Source: Amaurobius ferox (lineage: Eukaryota; Arthropoda; Arachnida; Araneae; Amaurobiidae). From it: a stretch of DNA of 64,000 nucleotides. Positions 1 to 9,774 of this stretch are shown here, piece by piece. The stretch covers positions 9,345,691-9,409,690 of the forward strand of contig OX578145.1 of NCBI GenBank assembly GCA_951213105.1, given 5' to 3'. The position numbers and the translations under genes are program-made. A model generated the notes under the pieces. The model ran no database searches and was not told the DNA's origin. It was given only the letters and a program-made list of their open reading frames with translations. Each line of letters begins with the position of its first letter. Position 1 is the first letter of the stretch.

Positions 1-740
1 TTTACTATTCGATAATATAATGCAATTTATTTTTCACATATTGGGTTTTGCAGTTGATCAATAAGTTGATTAATAAGTTGAATAGATGCAGGTAACACAT
101 GTACATAAATATTTTACAATAGCAAATCCTGCTATCACTATCTAGGGTCTGTAAACCGGTTTCGTATTATTTACCTTCATCAGCACTCAATCTCTATTTA
201 TATCAGCTGAACGAAAACTTGCTACGCGCTAAGGAGGAAAGGATGTCATTTTCAAAGCTTCAAAGCACCAAAAGTGAGCGGACTTTGTCAAACAATCATG
301 GATCTGACTTATATGCTCGGTCAATCATTGCTGGGGTTCTCAAAATAGGGACAGATATCCCATGTCTTTGCCGATGACGAAGGTTTAGAAAGTTCGTTTA
401 TATGAAGGTTTTAAAAAGTCGAGTGAAACATCTTTCTTCTCGTTGATATGTTTACTTATAAAAAAAAAATTAAGTGAAAACCTAAATAAAAATGCATCAG
501 TATTAGAACAAAGATCTTATATTTCCTGGACAAGATGTGCAGAGCTTTTAGACAAGTAAAAATATCAACCAATCAGAGGAGAAGGAGGCTCCTCACTGAC
601 GAATAAAGTAAATTCGTTTTTTATAGGATCATTATTAAGAAGAGAAATCCAGCCACCTTTCCATTCGATCGTAACTCCCTCTCCTAGAATCTGGTTATAG
701 GTCTATGACAGCAATAGACAGATATTTTCTGCTTATACTT
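1..740. other. No gene seen; unassigned AT-rich DNA
   Basis: No reading frame, RNA gene or clear repeat boundary was recognised here. The tract is ordinary AT-rich DNA that leads into the first tRNA-like SINE copy. Confidence 0.5.
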
Positions 741-865
741 GCAGAGTCCACTTCGATGATAAGAGTTTGCAATTCCGTCCCAGTAGCTCAACGGTAGAGC
801 GTCGGCCGGCCCGTTCGGAGATCCAGGGTTCGATTTCCGGTTGGGGAAACAAGGCTCTTTACAAT
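741..865 (+). repeat. tRNA-derived SINE-like element, copy 1
   Basis: A tRNA-like core lies at 777-848. It has an acceptor arm GTCCCAG (777-783) facing TTGGGGA (841-847), a D-arm GCTC..GAGC with a good A-box, and a B-box GGTTCGATTTC at 827-837. A 36-bp leader beginning GCAGAGTCCACTTCGA precedes it and a tail AACAAGGCTCTTTACAA follows. Leader, core and tail recur at 1123-1245, and core and tail at 26595-26693. That repetition and the imperfect cloverleaf argue for a Pol III-derived SINE or tandem repeat rather than a working tRNA gene. Confidence 0.75.
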
Positions 866-1122
866 GCCGCCCGAGCCAATCAACCCTGTAGGTGAGTGAA
901 AAGATGGCGGAGGTCTAAAAGTGACCCTAGGACGACTAGAACGGTTTCAGTGGACTCTGAAAGATGGAGCGCCGATTTTAAAATTGAGAGGATAACGACC
1001 ACGCAGGATACTAACCTGGGTAAAAATAACAGTAGCAGGAGGCTAACCTGAGGTAAAAATAGCAGGAGGTGGTCAGTCAGATGGTCAGCTACCCATCAAT
1101 CTAACATTAAAGGGTGGAGAAT
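866..1122. other. Spacer between two SINE-A copies
   Basis: This 257-bp spacer lies between two head-to-tail SINE-A copies whose leaders are 382 bp apart. It holds short internal repeats (two versions of CTAACCTGAGGTAAAAATA-type sequence near 1012-1062). It may be the body of a longer composite element, since the second copy starts directly after it. Confidence 0.4.
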
Positions 1123-1245
1123 GTAGAATCCACTGCGACGATAAGAGCTTACCATTTCGCCCCAGTAGCTAAACGGTAGAGCTTCGGTTGGCCAGTTCCG
1201 AGATCTATGGTTCGATTCCCGGTTGGAGCAGCAAGGGTCTTTACA
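1123..1245 (+). repeat. tRNA-derived SINE-like element, copy 2
   Basis: This is the best-preserved acceptor stem of the family: GCCCCAG (1159-1165) facing TTGGAGC (1223-1229), with a B-box GGTTCGATTCC near 1209-1219. The leader and tail match copy 1. It has the same orientation as copy 1, so the pair forms a direct repeat of about 382 bp. Confidence 0.75.
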
Positions 1246-2945
1246 TACTATTGTAAGAAATCCGATTTTACTGTCCCGAAGAAGAAAGTTCGTTAAGTTT
1301 CCGAAACCAGTTCATACCATTCCATTTTGTTTACTACCGAAGTCATTAATTTACAGGTATTTTGCATCGATATATCTCGTAGACTAAATCTCGGCGAAAT
1401 TCCGGATCCACGTCTATTCATACTTCTAAGGACAGAAAACTAAGAAGAATACCTCATCATGACATGAGACACTCAGAAGTGGGATGCAGGGAGGGGTGGA
1501 GACATTGAAGGAATCATCCCCCCCCCCCTCCCGCTCACCCTTAATGAAGATTCGTTCGTCCGTGAAACGTCTTTTCGACGTCTCGGTGTTTCATTAGAAG
1601 GTCTGGGAGAGGAGGGTGAGGTCTCTGTGACATTTTTCGCGACAACCTTCTATCCTATCGATTACCCAGTTTATTGCGTTAGCTAAAAATAAAAGGTGTG
1701 ATTCCATCGATATGGAGGTGGCTGACCCACCTATCGCCGAAGAAATTGGAAGGGGAAAAACAGAAGGTTTTCATGCCATGCCATGCCTGACACAGTGATT
1801 AGGCAAATTGTGTGGCCATGCTTTCTGTCATTATATCCATAGGTCGCGCCGGGCATTCAGAATCGGGGTGCTATGCAGTGAGAGTCTCACAATTGGGGGT
1901 GCTCATGCGAAGCATGTAATAGTTTAAAAATAACAAATGGTTTATGTGTGGAACTTTAATTCATTATAGTTCCACCGATTTCTGTATGATATAGCCATAG
2001 TCTTAATTCGTAAAAAATACTAAATAAAAAAAAATTGAAAGCTTTGAACACGCTAGCACAGACGCCCATGGAATATTGACAATGTTCTTTCAAACTCGAT
2101 ACGAAACTAATGTCTCTGTATCCAGTAGGAGCGAGTTCACGGCAGATTTCTTTGCGCATGGGCAGTCATTTGGAATTGAGTCTAGCCAGAAACCCTAAAA
2201 ATATCTGATCTCAGATTTATAATTCCGTAAACACATAAAATAAAATAAAGACTTGAAAAAGAGAGAGAGGGAGACTGAAAATTGTTGGAATAAGGGGCAC
2301 TTTTTAAGTAAAAAGGTGTGTTTGCGCAATTTGTAATGAGGGTGCTGAAGCACCTTTAGCATCTCCCATGGCGCCGCCTATGATTATATCCATTGGATGG
2401 CTCTGCAATGCGACTTGCATATACCGTGGTCAACCCAAACTGGCGATTATAAAAACCATTTATTGCAAACTTGTTGTTCATTTTACGTTTTTCACTTTGA
2501 GTTATCACATGAAAGACGCATTCAGCCAAGACAACGCAAATAATACATTTACTTACTGCAGCAATTATGTTTTTTTTTTTAATTTTGTCGAAGATATATT
2601 TTATGGGAATAAATACATCATTTTGAATGCAATTTTTATGCATTGCTGCGAATGGTTATACATTGTTACGAACCATTACATAGTGTCACTAATATCTGAA
2701 ATGACTTCACGGCATATTGCGTCTCCTTAAAGGAAAACTATATTTACGGGCAACCATTTTTATTATTGGAAACTCCGGATTACTTGACCCGTGGCGACAC
2801 ATTTGGAGATCATTGGCTGCAAATTGGATAAAATACCGTCAACTTGGCGATTTTTGGAAACGGGTTGAGTTTTGTAGGTTAATTAATCATTTTTTAGGTT
2901 ACGTCTATTTTTCTAGAAATTTCCACAAAGGGAAATACTCATATA
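1246..2945. other. No gene seen; C-rich run and AT-rich DNA
   Basis: A moderately GC-rich stretch (about 1380-1900) contains a run of 11 C at 1518-1528. Short overlapping frames exist at 2368-2730 (+) and 2356-2643 (-). They lie on opposite strands of the same DNA, have no recognisable domain and are best treated as chance. Confidence 0.4.
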
Positions 2946-2947
2946 TA

Positions 2948-3131
2948 CAGGGTGTCCCAAATTAAACTACACATTTCCGAGAGGGCTACAGTAAAAGCTA
3001 TTCATCAGAAAGTCATGAAATTTGGAGCGTTTCGTAAGATGATGGAAATTTTTTCTAGAGCAGAAAAAAAGGTTAGTTCCAAAAACCACTAATAGAGGTC
3101 GCTATTGGTGGTGGTGGGGGGGGGGGGGGGG
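2948..3131 (+). repeat. Solo transposon end beginning TACAGGGTGTCCCA
   Basis: The sequence ATACAGGGTGTCCCAAATT at about 2945-2965 carries the same CAGGGTGTCCC terminus seen at both ends of the TA-flanked element at 46734-48740. No matching inverted end was found nearby, so this is a solo or truncated end. It runs into a run of 16 G at 3116-3131. The element class is inferred only from the terminus. Confidence 0.4.
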
Positions 3132-3811
3132 AGTTGCCCACATGAGTGACTAAATATATTATAGAAAATTTTATAGCACACAGCAGCGGTGCATCCAAAA
3201 GCTTTTCACAGGAATGCACGATTTTTGAATAAATGTAACAATGATTAAATAAAATAATGAATGTCTAATAACTAATAGTAATAGATAAATTAAGTATTAA
3301 TGTATGCATCCATTGACATTAAATCTTCGTTTGAAACACTGGCATCAAGTGATATAATTAATGATGGAAGAGAAAAAAGCTCTCAAGCAAATTCCAAGTA
3401 ATACGTAGAATCCACTTTGTGCATATTGATAAGGTAAATTTGAGTAACGCATATAAGCCAAAATAACATAATAATGCAGCAAACAACTATTTTGAGATTA
3501 TGCAGCATCCCTTTCCTCAGTGCAAGAGAACCAACCAACCCGAAATCCAAAAGAGAAATCGGCACAAATAGAAGGAACAGAAGTCCAGATCTTGTGTATT
3601 CAAACCCTTCTGTTTCTTCTTTTCGAACTCGTTATAGTCAGTTGAAAATATCTTAATTCGAGACTGCTCTTATTACATAAGAAAACTTTCTCTCCACAAA
3701 GTGACGTTATAAAAAGATTTCGCTGTAAATACAGGGTAGAAATTAAAGATCCCTTAGTAAGTGTACACGTTAGGTCTATCTATAGTAAAGTAATTAAGCC
3801 TCTTCGAATAA

Positions 3812-4203
3812 AAGGGATTGGGACGCACAGCGGAGAATTGAAGTTACGATTAGCAATATGGCAACAAAGCAATATAGAAGAAAAATGTCAGTTACAAATT
3901 TTTCTACAATTACAATTGTAAAACATTGTGTAATGTGTAGGAATCGGCATCAAGAATTCGCAAAACTCGTATATAGAACGCAATAACTACTCTTCATACT
4001 CGGTTGTTATGATGCTGTGACATGGTGTAATCCGCCATGTCTCTCAAAGGACGCGATAATATTCTTTATCAACCTCAAATGCGTCTTTTCACGGACAGAT
4101 AGCATTTTGAACAGCCTTTACCCCCTATTCTTGGCCATGCAATGGTTGTTTATGGTATTATTTCTGATAAGGGATTGGGACGCACAGCGGAGAATTGAAG
4201 TTA
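3812..4203. repeat. Pair of identical 35-bp direct repeats 357 bp apart
   Basis: The 35-bp string starting AAGGGATTGGGACGCACAGC occurs at 3812-3846 and again, identical, at 4169-4203. The DNA between them is unassigned. This could be a local duplication or the remains of short terminal direct repeats. No known element was recognised. Confidence 0.7.
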
Positions 4204-4348
4204 ATCGCATATAACCCTATTATTTTAAGTAAATATCTTCTGTAACGGATTTGGTGTCAAATCCCACTCCAAAGAGGCTTCATCAGTCACGATCTCCAAT
4301 CTTCACCTTCCATGTTAATGTATGGGCACATAGTGCCTCAGCTTTATC

Positions 4349-4652
4349 CAGTGGCGGTTCGTCTATAGGCACTGTGGCACTGCGGGAACGACAGTGCTCT
4401 CTCTTCCTCGCAGCCTCACTTGCAGCTTCCTATGTGCACATGTACTCAACAGTCAAACACGCTCTCTCTCTCCCTCGCAGCCTCACATGCAGCTTCCTAT
4501 GTGCGCATGCGCATAGTGAGGCTGCGAGGGAGAGAGAACGGTGTTTGACTGTTGAGCGCATGCGTACATAGGAAGCTGCAAGCGAGGCTGCGAGGAAGAG
4601 AGAGCACTGTCGTTCCCGCAGTGCCACAGTGCCTATAGACGAGCCACCACTG
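4349..4652. mobile_element. hAT-type MITE, nearly fully palindromic, intact 8-bp TSD
   Basis: A 304-bp element starts CAGTGGCGGTTCGTC and ends GAGCCACCACTG. It is flanked by perfect 8-bp duplications GCTTTATC at 4341-4348 and 4653-4660, the hallmark of hAT transposition. The two halves are inverted copies of each other over almost their whole length (about 148 bp each), so a transcript or single strand would fold into one long hairpin. Each arm holds two versions of a CTCGCAGCCTCAC..TTCCTATG module with GCGCATGCGC at the centre. It has no coding capacity; the open frames across it are readings of the palindrome. Confidence 0.93.
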
Positions 4653-4660
4653 GCTTTATC

Positions 4661-6384
4661 GTAATACCTCAACCTATTCCAATTTTCTTTCCAGAATCTC
4701 AAGGCTAAAATGTTGAAGTTTTTTTTGTAATCCTTAATTTAGTCTAAGTTGTTCAGTATTTTTAACAATCTATTAAAGTTGAAAGTCACTAGAAAAGTCA
4801 AAAATAAAAGTTTAGCCGACTTTTATCAACTGGCATTTAATAATATTTGAATTTGAACAGTCTAGCTTTCTATAGATGAATTAACTTTTGTACTGCGATA
4901 AATAGAATTCAAGCAATTTCGAAAAACAGCAAATATTGATCTGAAAAAATTTGGTTTTTTGTTAAAACTTTGTTTGTATTTTGTTCCCCCTCCCCTTTTA
5001 ATTTAATTTCTTTTCAGGGGTCGGCCGGGGTTCTATTTGTGAGTGGTATTTTTCTTGTAGATCCTTGTTGTTCTTCCTAACTTCTTCAATTTTCCTCCAA
5101 GGGCGCTGCAATTAATTTTATTAAGTTGGGCCACATGCAATCACTAGTATCTTTTATTTTGAAGTTATTGGGGGTGTTTAAGCACTTTTCTAAGAACCCT
5201 GTATGAACGAGGTGTTGTAAAATGAAGCGGCATCTGTTAATCACTCCACGCTGAAGAAGCAGCGGGCTACTACCCCATTCAATCAATGCCCAGACTCTAT
5301 TTGATCCCTATTAGCAAAACGATAACTGCCCATACACCTAGTTTTTTTTCTTTTTTTACAGACAGCGGGATATATCAAAGGACGGTCTTAAAATGTCCCT
5401 GTGTGACACAGGGACGCGAAACATTTTCTTTGGTCCTGCTGATATTTGGATGGTTTGCGGGAGGGGGGGGGGGAGCTTTGCGGGTGAAGGGTTGTATGTT
5501 TAATGACCGTTTGGCACAGATTTATTTTACTTTGGCGTGTTTTCTTCTTTCAGAATCCTTTGGTGTCTTTTTTCGTCGGGGTTAAAAAAATACTCATTTA
5601 GCTAAAATATCGTTGCTTCTGTATTCAGCTGCGAAAATATGTAAAGTTCTTAAGTAATTCCAGTCGAGTGAAACTTTGCACACTTATGGTACCATGGACA
5701 TAGCCGATTTGAACCCCCTCCCCCCAATTTCCGAATGAAATTTTTGAAAAAAAATTACTTAAAATTTTATGAGGTATCGATTAAAATGTAAAATAAATTA
5801 AAAAGGAATGCATATCATTTCAATCCAACCTTATTTAATTTCTATACAATTATTTTGGGGCATTATTTTTGACACAACTCTTTCGAAAAATCATGCATTA
5901 ACCATCGAATTTTGAAAATACACTTTTTCAGGGCGCTCCTTAAAAATTGCATTTTTACATGGAAAAGGAAGGGAGGGGTTATTAGGTGTTTCACCCTCAT
6001 TAATTAAAGGAGGACAACATCGAAGCAACTATAGATAATGTGAAGAAATTGCTAAGAAGTCTAAAATCTACTTTTAATCGAGGAAAAAAAGTGGCGGATT
6101 CGAAAAGAAGTTGTAGCGGGACAAGCAGTTTGTAAGATATGGTATTTACCAGAATTGGAATTTTTGAGAGACATTAAAGAAGCTTGTCCTGGAACAAGTT
6201 CTGTGCAGCTGAGTGATGAAGAAATTCATATTGTGGTAAGTAACCCATTTCTTAACAGTTTTTATCGACTACATAATAAGAGCACTATAATAAGTAATAC
6301 ATAAGAGCACTTTTATATTTATATTCGTTTTTGAAAGTTTGGATGTGAGACAATAGTAAATTCCAGTAATCATGATCTACAAGT
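4661..6384. other. No gene seen; AT-rich DNA with G-run
   Basis: No convincing reading frame or repeat boundary was found. A run of 11 G lies at 5463-5473, and a short perfect hairpin (TGTCCCTGTG facing CACAGGGACG) lies at about 5393-5415. The 5640-5760 region resembles part of family B (about 41340-41440) in wording but was not delimited. Confidence 0.4.
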
Positions 6385-6388
6385 ATAT

Positions 6389-6828
6389 TATATATATATA
6401 TCATTTATTTCATATCAAAACTCATAACAGAAAGCGACAATCAATGTTATTATTTATCACTCTTTGGCGATAACCTGCCAAATCAGCCCATTTTCACTCT
6501 GTCACTTCATAGAGTTTCGTCCAGAACAGAGCACCAGGCGCGAAGCGCCTTTAATCTCCAATCTCTAGGTGTGGTTCTTATCTTCATACTGTGACATTAT
6601 TTCATTGGTCCATAGTTGGAGGTTCGAGGTTTTTGATTTACTGTTTTTATTATTTGTCCTAGCTCCTAGTGTGGCAGTTTGTTGCACATTAAGAGTTTAA
6701 GCAGTTTGGGGGGTTGATGCAGATCTGAGGGTAACCTAGCATTTTAGCAGTTTAGGATTTTAAACATTTTGTAGAAAACCAAAGATCGCGAGTTTTCGTT
6801 AATATCAACTGATTAAGGTGGGACGTTC
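6389..6828 (-). other. 3' untranslated region of the Jockey LINE
   Basis: Downstream of the LINE stop codon (minus strand) there is a 3' tail of about 440 bp with no open frame. It ends in GAAATAAATGATATATATA, an AATAAA-like signal followed by a short TA microsatellite at 6385-6400. A 3' tail with a simple-repeat end is usual for LINEs of this clade. The outer boundary is judged from the tail only. Confidence 0.6.
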
Positions 6829-9015
6829 CTAGTACCGAATATCAAAGTTAAGTACCGAGCGGGGTCTCTTACGAGATTTAGCCTTGCGATGATCATAGTC
6901 ATGCAGATTAAATAATAGTTCATTTGGGACAGATGGCAGATTTTTGTAGAATTTAAGCGCTAGCTTTTTGATTTGGGCTCTAACAGTTTTTATTTTGAAG
7001 TCTTTCCTAATTACCAAGTTTCTTAAGTATCTAGGGGCTTTCCTTATAATCCTTAGGGTTTTGTTTTGTCTTGTCTCTAATAAGTCTATGGTAGTTTTAC
7101 AGGCATATCCCCATACGGGTGCTGCATACAGCATTCCCGGGCAGATGACCGATTTATAAATTAGGAGTTTATTTTGATAACTTAGATTTCCGTTTCCTAT
7201 CATTGGGTATAAGGCTCCTATGGTTATATACGCTTTTTTGATTATGTTCGTTATGTGCAGTTTCCAAGTTAGGTGGGAGTCTATCGTTACACCTAGGTAT
7301 TTAGTAGATTTTTCCGCTTTTAGGGCATGGTTGTTTATGTACAGAGGAGGCGGAGGTTTACGTTTTCTTGAGAAATAAATCCAATGACATTTATTGGGAT
7401 TTAATTTTATTCGCCATTTTTCCAGCCATGTTTGGAGTATGTCTAAGTGTTGTTGTAGCTGTCTGTGCATTACTGAGACGTAAGGGTGTTTTGCAAGTAT
7501 CGCGCTGTCGTCTGCATAGAGTGCCAGCTCCGTGTCTGGGGTCCTGGGAATGTCATTTAGATATATGTTAAAGAGTGTCGGGCCCAGGATGGATCCTTGC
7601 GGTACACTACTTTTAATGAGCTTGGGTGTAGATAAGTTATTTTTTACTCTGACTTGAAAGTGTCTGTTATTTAGGTATGAAATTAAAAGTTTGACAAGTG
7701 CGTCAGGGACTTTTAGAGTGATCAATTTGTAAGCTAATCCACAGTGCCACACTTTGTCAAAGGCTTTTTGGATGTCAAGAAAAATCGCAGCTGTGGGTGT
7801 CTTATTATTAAAACCAGAAGAAATGTACTCTACCACTCTCAGCAATTGATGAGTGGTGGAGTGTTTTGGCCGAAATCCAAACTGCTCCGAAATGATAATG
7901 TCATTCTCACTAAGGTGCGTGTTCAGTCTCTTAAGAATTATTTTCTCAGTAATTTTACTAAGTGTCGGCAACAAACTGATTGGTCTGTAGTTGGCTGGAA
8001 TTGAGGCATCCTCACCAGGTTTATGGATCGCTATAATTATCGCTTCCTTCCATTCTTTGGGGAAATAATTTAGTTCTAGTATTTTATTTATTAAGATGGT
8101 CAAGTAATATATTATATTTAAGGGTAGGTTTTTTACCGCGATATTCCTGATTTTGTCGTGCCCTGGGCTTTTATGGTTTTTAAGGTTTTTGATAATCTCT
8201 ACTATTTCTTGCGGGGTGGCTGGGTTAATCTCAGCCGTGACCGGGGAGTTCCTGAAATTGTTTAGAGTTTGCCTAACCATTCTTAGGGTGTCCTGACACA
8301 TTAGATCGTGGTTTGGTTCAAATTGCTTTTCGTAATGCCTAGCAAGCGCCTCTGCCTTTTCTTCGTCTGAGTACGCAATATTAGCGCCATCTATTAGTGG
8401 CGGGAGTTTAATTTGAGGTTTTCTGAGTCTTTTAGCGAATTGCCAGAGCGATACGTCTTCCGAGCTAAGGGATTCAATTAACTCTTTATACTGTTGCTGC
8501 TTTTCTGCGACAATTTTATCCCTGACTTTCCACGTGAGTCTGTTAAGCTCCCTTTTGAGGGTAGGGTCTCTATTAGCCTGCAATGTCTTACGCATTCTGT
8601 TCCTTTGCCTAACTAATTGTTTGACATGGTGGGAAAGTGTGGGCATTTTTGGTGACTCACGATGTGTTGTGGCAGATGCAATAGCTCTCCTGATTTCTGT
8701 TGTGAGTGTGTGCGTGGCAGAGTCAATATCCGCCGTGCTCATAATGTTGGGTACTGCTAAATGCGGCTCGAAAAGTGCTCTTTTGAATACGTTCCAGTTC
8801 ACCCTCTCTTGTCCCAGAGAGGCTGGAAGGGGAGTGTTCAAATCGAATGTCACCAGTACCGGTAGATGATCCGAGTCGAATTCATCCAGGGTATCAATTG
8901 TGTGAGCGTATTCTATGTTTCTCGTTAGGACAAAGTCTATGAATGAGCCATTGGCACCTGAGAAGCAGGTTGGTCTCGACGGTGCAATGATGTCAGTGTT
9001 TGTTGTGTTTAGCAA
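6829..9015 (-). CDS. Jockey-clade LINE ORF2: endonuclease C-terminus, reverse transcriptase
   Basis: This is the pol protein of a non-LTR retrotransposon, which nicks chromosomal DNA and copies its own RNA at the nick. The 728 codons are uninterrupted. Residues 1-60 are the C-terminal end of an APE-type endonuclease (IDFVLTRN at 26-33, SDHLPV at 48-53). Reverse transcriptase motifs follow in order: ANYRPISLLP at 341-350, FGFRPKHSTTHQLLR near 379-393, FLDIQKAFDKVWH at 412-424, SVPQGSILGP at 470-479, the catalytic YADD at 500-503 and KYLGVTID at 572-579. The C-terminal 130 residues are basic. The first codon of the listed frame is TTG, not ATG, and the frame is open 14 codons further, to a stop at 9058-9060. 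Most of the endonuclease and all of ORF1 are therefore missing: a 5'-truncated but otherwise intact, probably recent, copy. Clade assignment is by motif wording; CR1/I relatives are less likely. Confidence 0.93.
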   Translation of the reverse strand: MLNTTNTDIIAPSRPTCFSGANGSFIDFVLTRNIEYAHTIDTLDEFDSDHLPVLVTFDLNTPLPASLGQERVNWNVFKRALFEPHLAVPNIMSTADIDSATHTLTTEIRRAIASATTHRESPKMPTLSHHVKQLVRQRNRMRKTLQANRDPTLKRELNRLTWKVRDKIVAEKQQQYKELIESLSSEDVSLWQFAKRLRKPQIKLPPLIDGANIAYSDEEKAEALARHYEKQFEPNHDLMCQDTLRMVRQTLNNFRNSPVTAEINPATPQEIVEIIKNLKNHKSPGHDKIRNIAVKNLPLNIIYYLTILINKILELNYFPKEWKEAIIIAIHKPGEDASIPANYRPISLLPTLSKITEKIILKRLNTHLSENDIIISEQFGFRPKHSTTHQLLRVVEYISSGFNNKTPTAAIFLDIQKAFDKVWHCGLAYKLITLKVPDALVKLLISYLNNRHFQVRVKNNLSTPKLIKSSVPQGSILGPTLFNIYLNDIPRTPDTELALYADDSAILAKHPYVSVMHRQLQQHLDILQTWLEKWRIKLNPNKCHWIYFSRKRKPPPPLYINNHALKAEKSTKYLGVTIDSHLTWKLHITNIIKKAYITIGALYPMIGNGNLSYQNKLLIYKSVICPGMLYAAPVWGYACKTTIDLLETRQNKTLRIIRKAPRYLRNLVIRKDFKIKTVRAQIKKLALKFYKNLPSVPNELLFNLHDYDHRKAKSRKRPRSVLNFDIRY

Positions 9016-9060
9016 TCTATGTATCTGTGTACCGCGTGTATTGGCTCTCCTGCTGGTTTA

Positions 9061-9250
9061 TTCCCACTTCATCTTTTCCCATTTCGTCCCTTGCGCTACC
9101 CTTTTTTAAAATAGTAGCATTTCATCCCTTATCCAATGTACACCTGTTTCTCACCCTTTCTCCCAACTGAGAAGGGTGCAAATGACTCCCTTAGGGGATG
9201 AGTTCCGAAGAGCTCCGAGGAGAACAAATTAAAAATATTGCTTGTAAATA
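9061..9250. other. 5' flank of the LINE with repeated GGGAAAAGATGAAATGGGA-like motif
   Basis: Read on the minus strand, this flank contains GGGACGAAATGGGAAAAG and GATGAAGTGGGAAT. Very similar wording occurs on the plus strand at about 12119-12180 (GACGAAATGGGAATAAC, GATGAAATGGGACATC). It may be a small dispersed repeat or the element into which the LINE inserted. No boundary is clear. Confidence 0.35.
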
Positions 9251-9599
9251 TGTTGTTTGGCGTTATTTAAATATATTTAAATAATTTAGATAGAGTAAAT
9301 CCTGTCTTGTCAGATATCCCTATGAAATGGGTACTTATAATTGTTTTGTAGTACCATGAATATATATGCTTATGTAGTGGTTGTTGTGCAAACCCTTAAT
9401 TGACGAACAGAATCTAAAACTTTTTAACCTATCACTTTCTCTAGTATTGTAATGTACTCTCTAGTAGCAAAAGTATTATAACTTAGTCAAACATTATAAT
9501 TCCAATTTTTGAGAACTTTACAAGTTTAAATTTCAATATAACGTTTTTAGGGTCATATATTTGTATATATCAGTAATTGTGTACAGTAGCATAAGCAAA

Positions 9600-9612
9600 G
9601 GGGGGGGGGGGG
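9600..9612 (+). repeat. Run of 13 G
   Basis: This is one of at least a dozen G or C homopolymers of 10 or more bases scattered in otherwise AT-rich DNA (see findings). Confidence 0.9.
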
Positions 9613-9682
9613 TTAAGAGTCATACCTCTTCTTGCTTGAAAAATTAGATAAACGAAACTTAGTATTTTCAACATCCCAAGAT

Positions 9683-9750
9683 CCTGGCTATGTGCATGTG
9701 TGTGTAAAGGCCTTACAAAAGACCTTTACACACACATAGACATAGCCAGG
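9683..9750. repeat. Hairpin with 28-bp arms
   Basis: The left arm 9683-9710 (starting CCTGGCTATGTGCATG) and right arm 9723-9750 (ending CATAGCCAGG) are inverted copies with two mismatches, separated by 12 bases. The right arm is partly duplicated again at 9751-9774 (CACCTTTACACACACATAG). No flanking target duplication was identified. Confidence 0.8.
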
Positions 9751-9774
9751 ACACCTTTACACACACATAGACAT

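Noticed and set aside
777..848. A functional tRNA gene
   Set aside because: The cloverleaf is imperfect, and the unit recurs with conserved non-tRNA flanks at 1123 and 26595, as expected of a SINE.
2356..2730. Frames of 120 (+) and 95 (-) codons
   Set aside because: They are on opposite strands of the same AT-rich segment, with no domain.
4251..4702. Opposed frames of 106 and 90 codons
   Set aside because: They are mirror readings of the palindromic hAT MITE and have similar peptide content on both strands.
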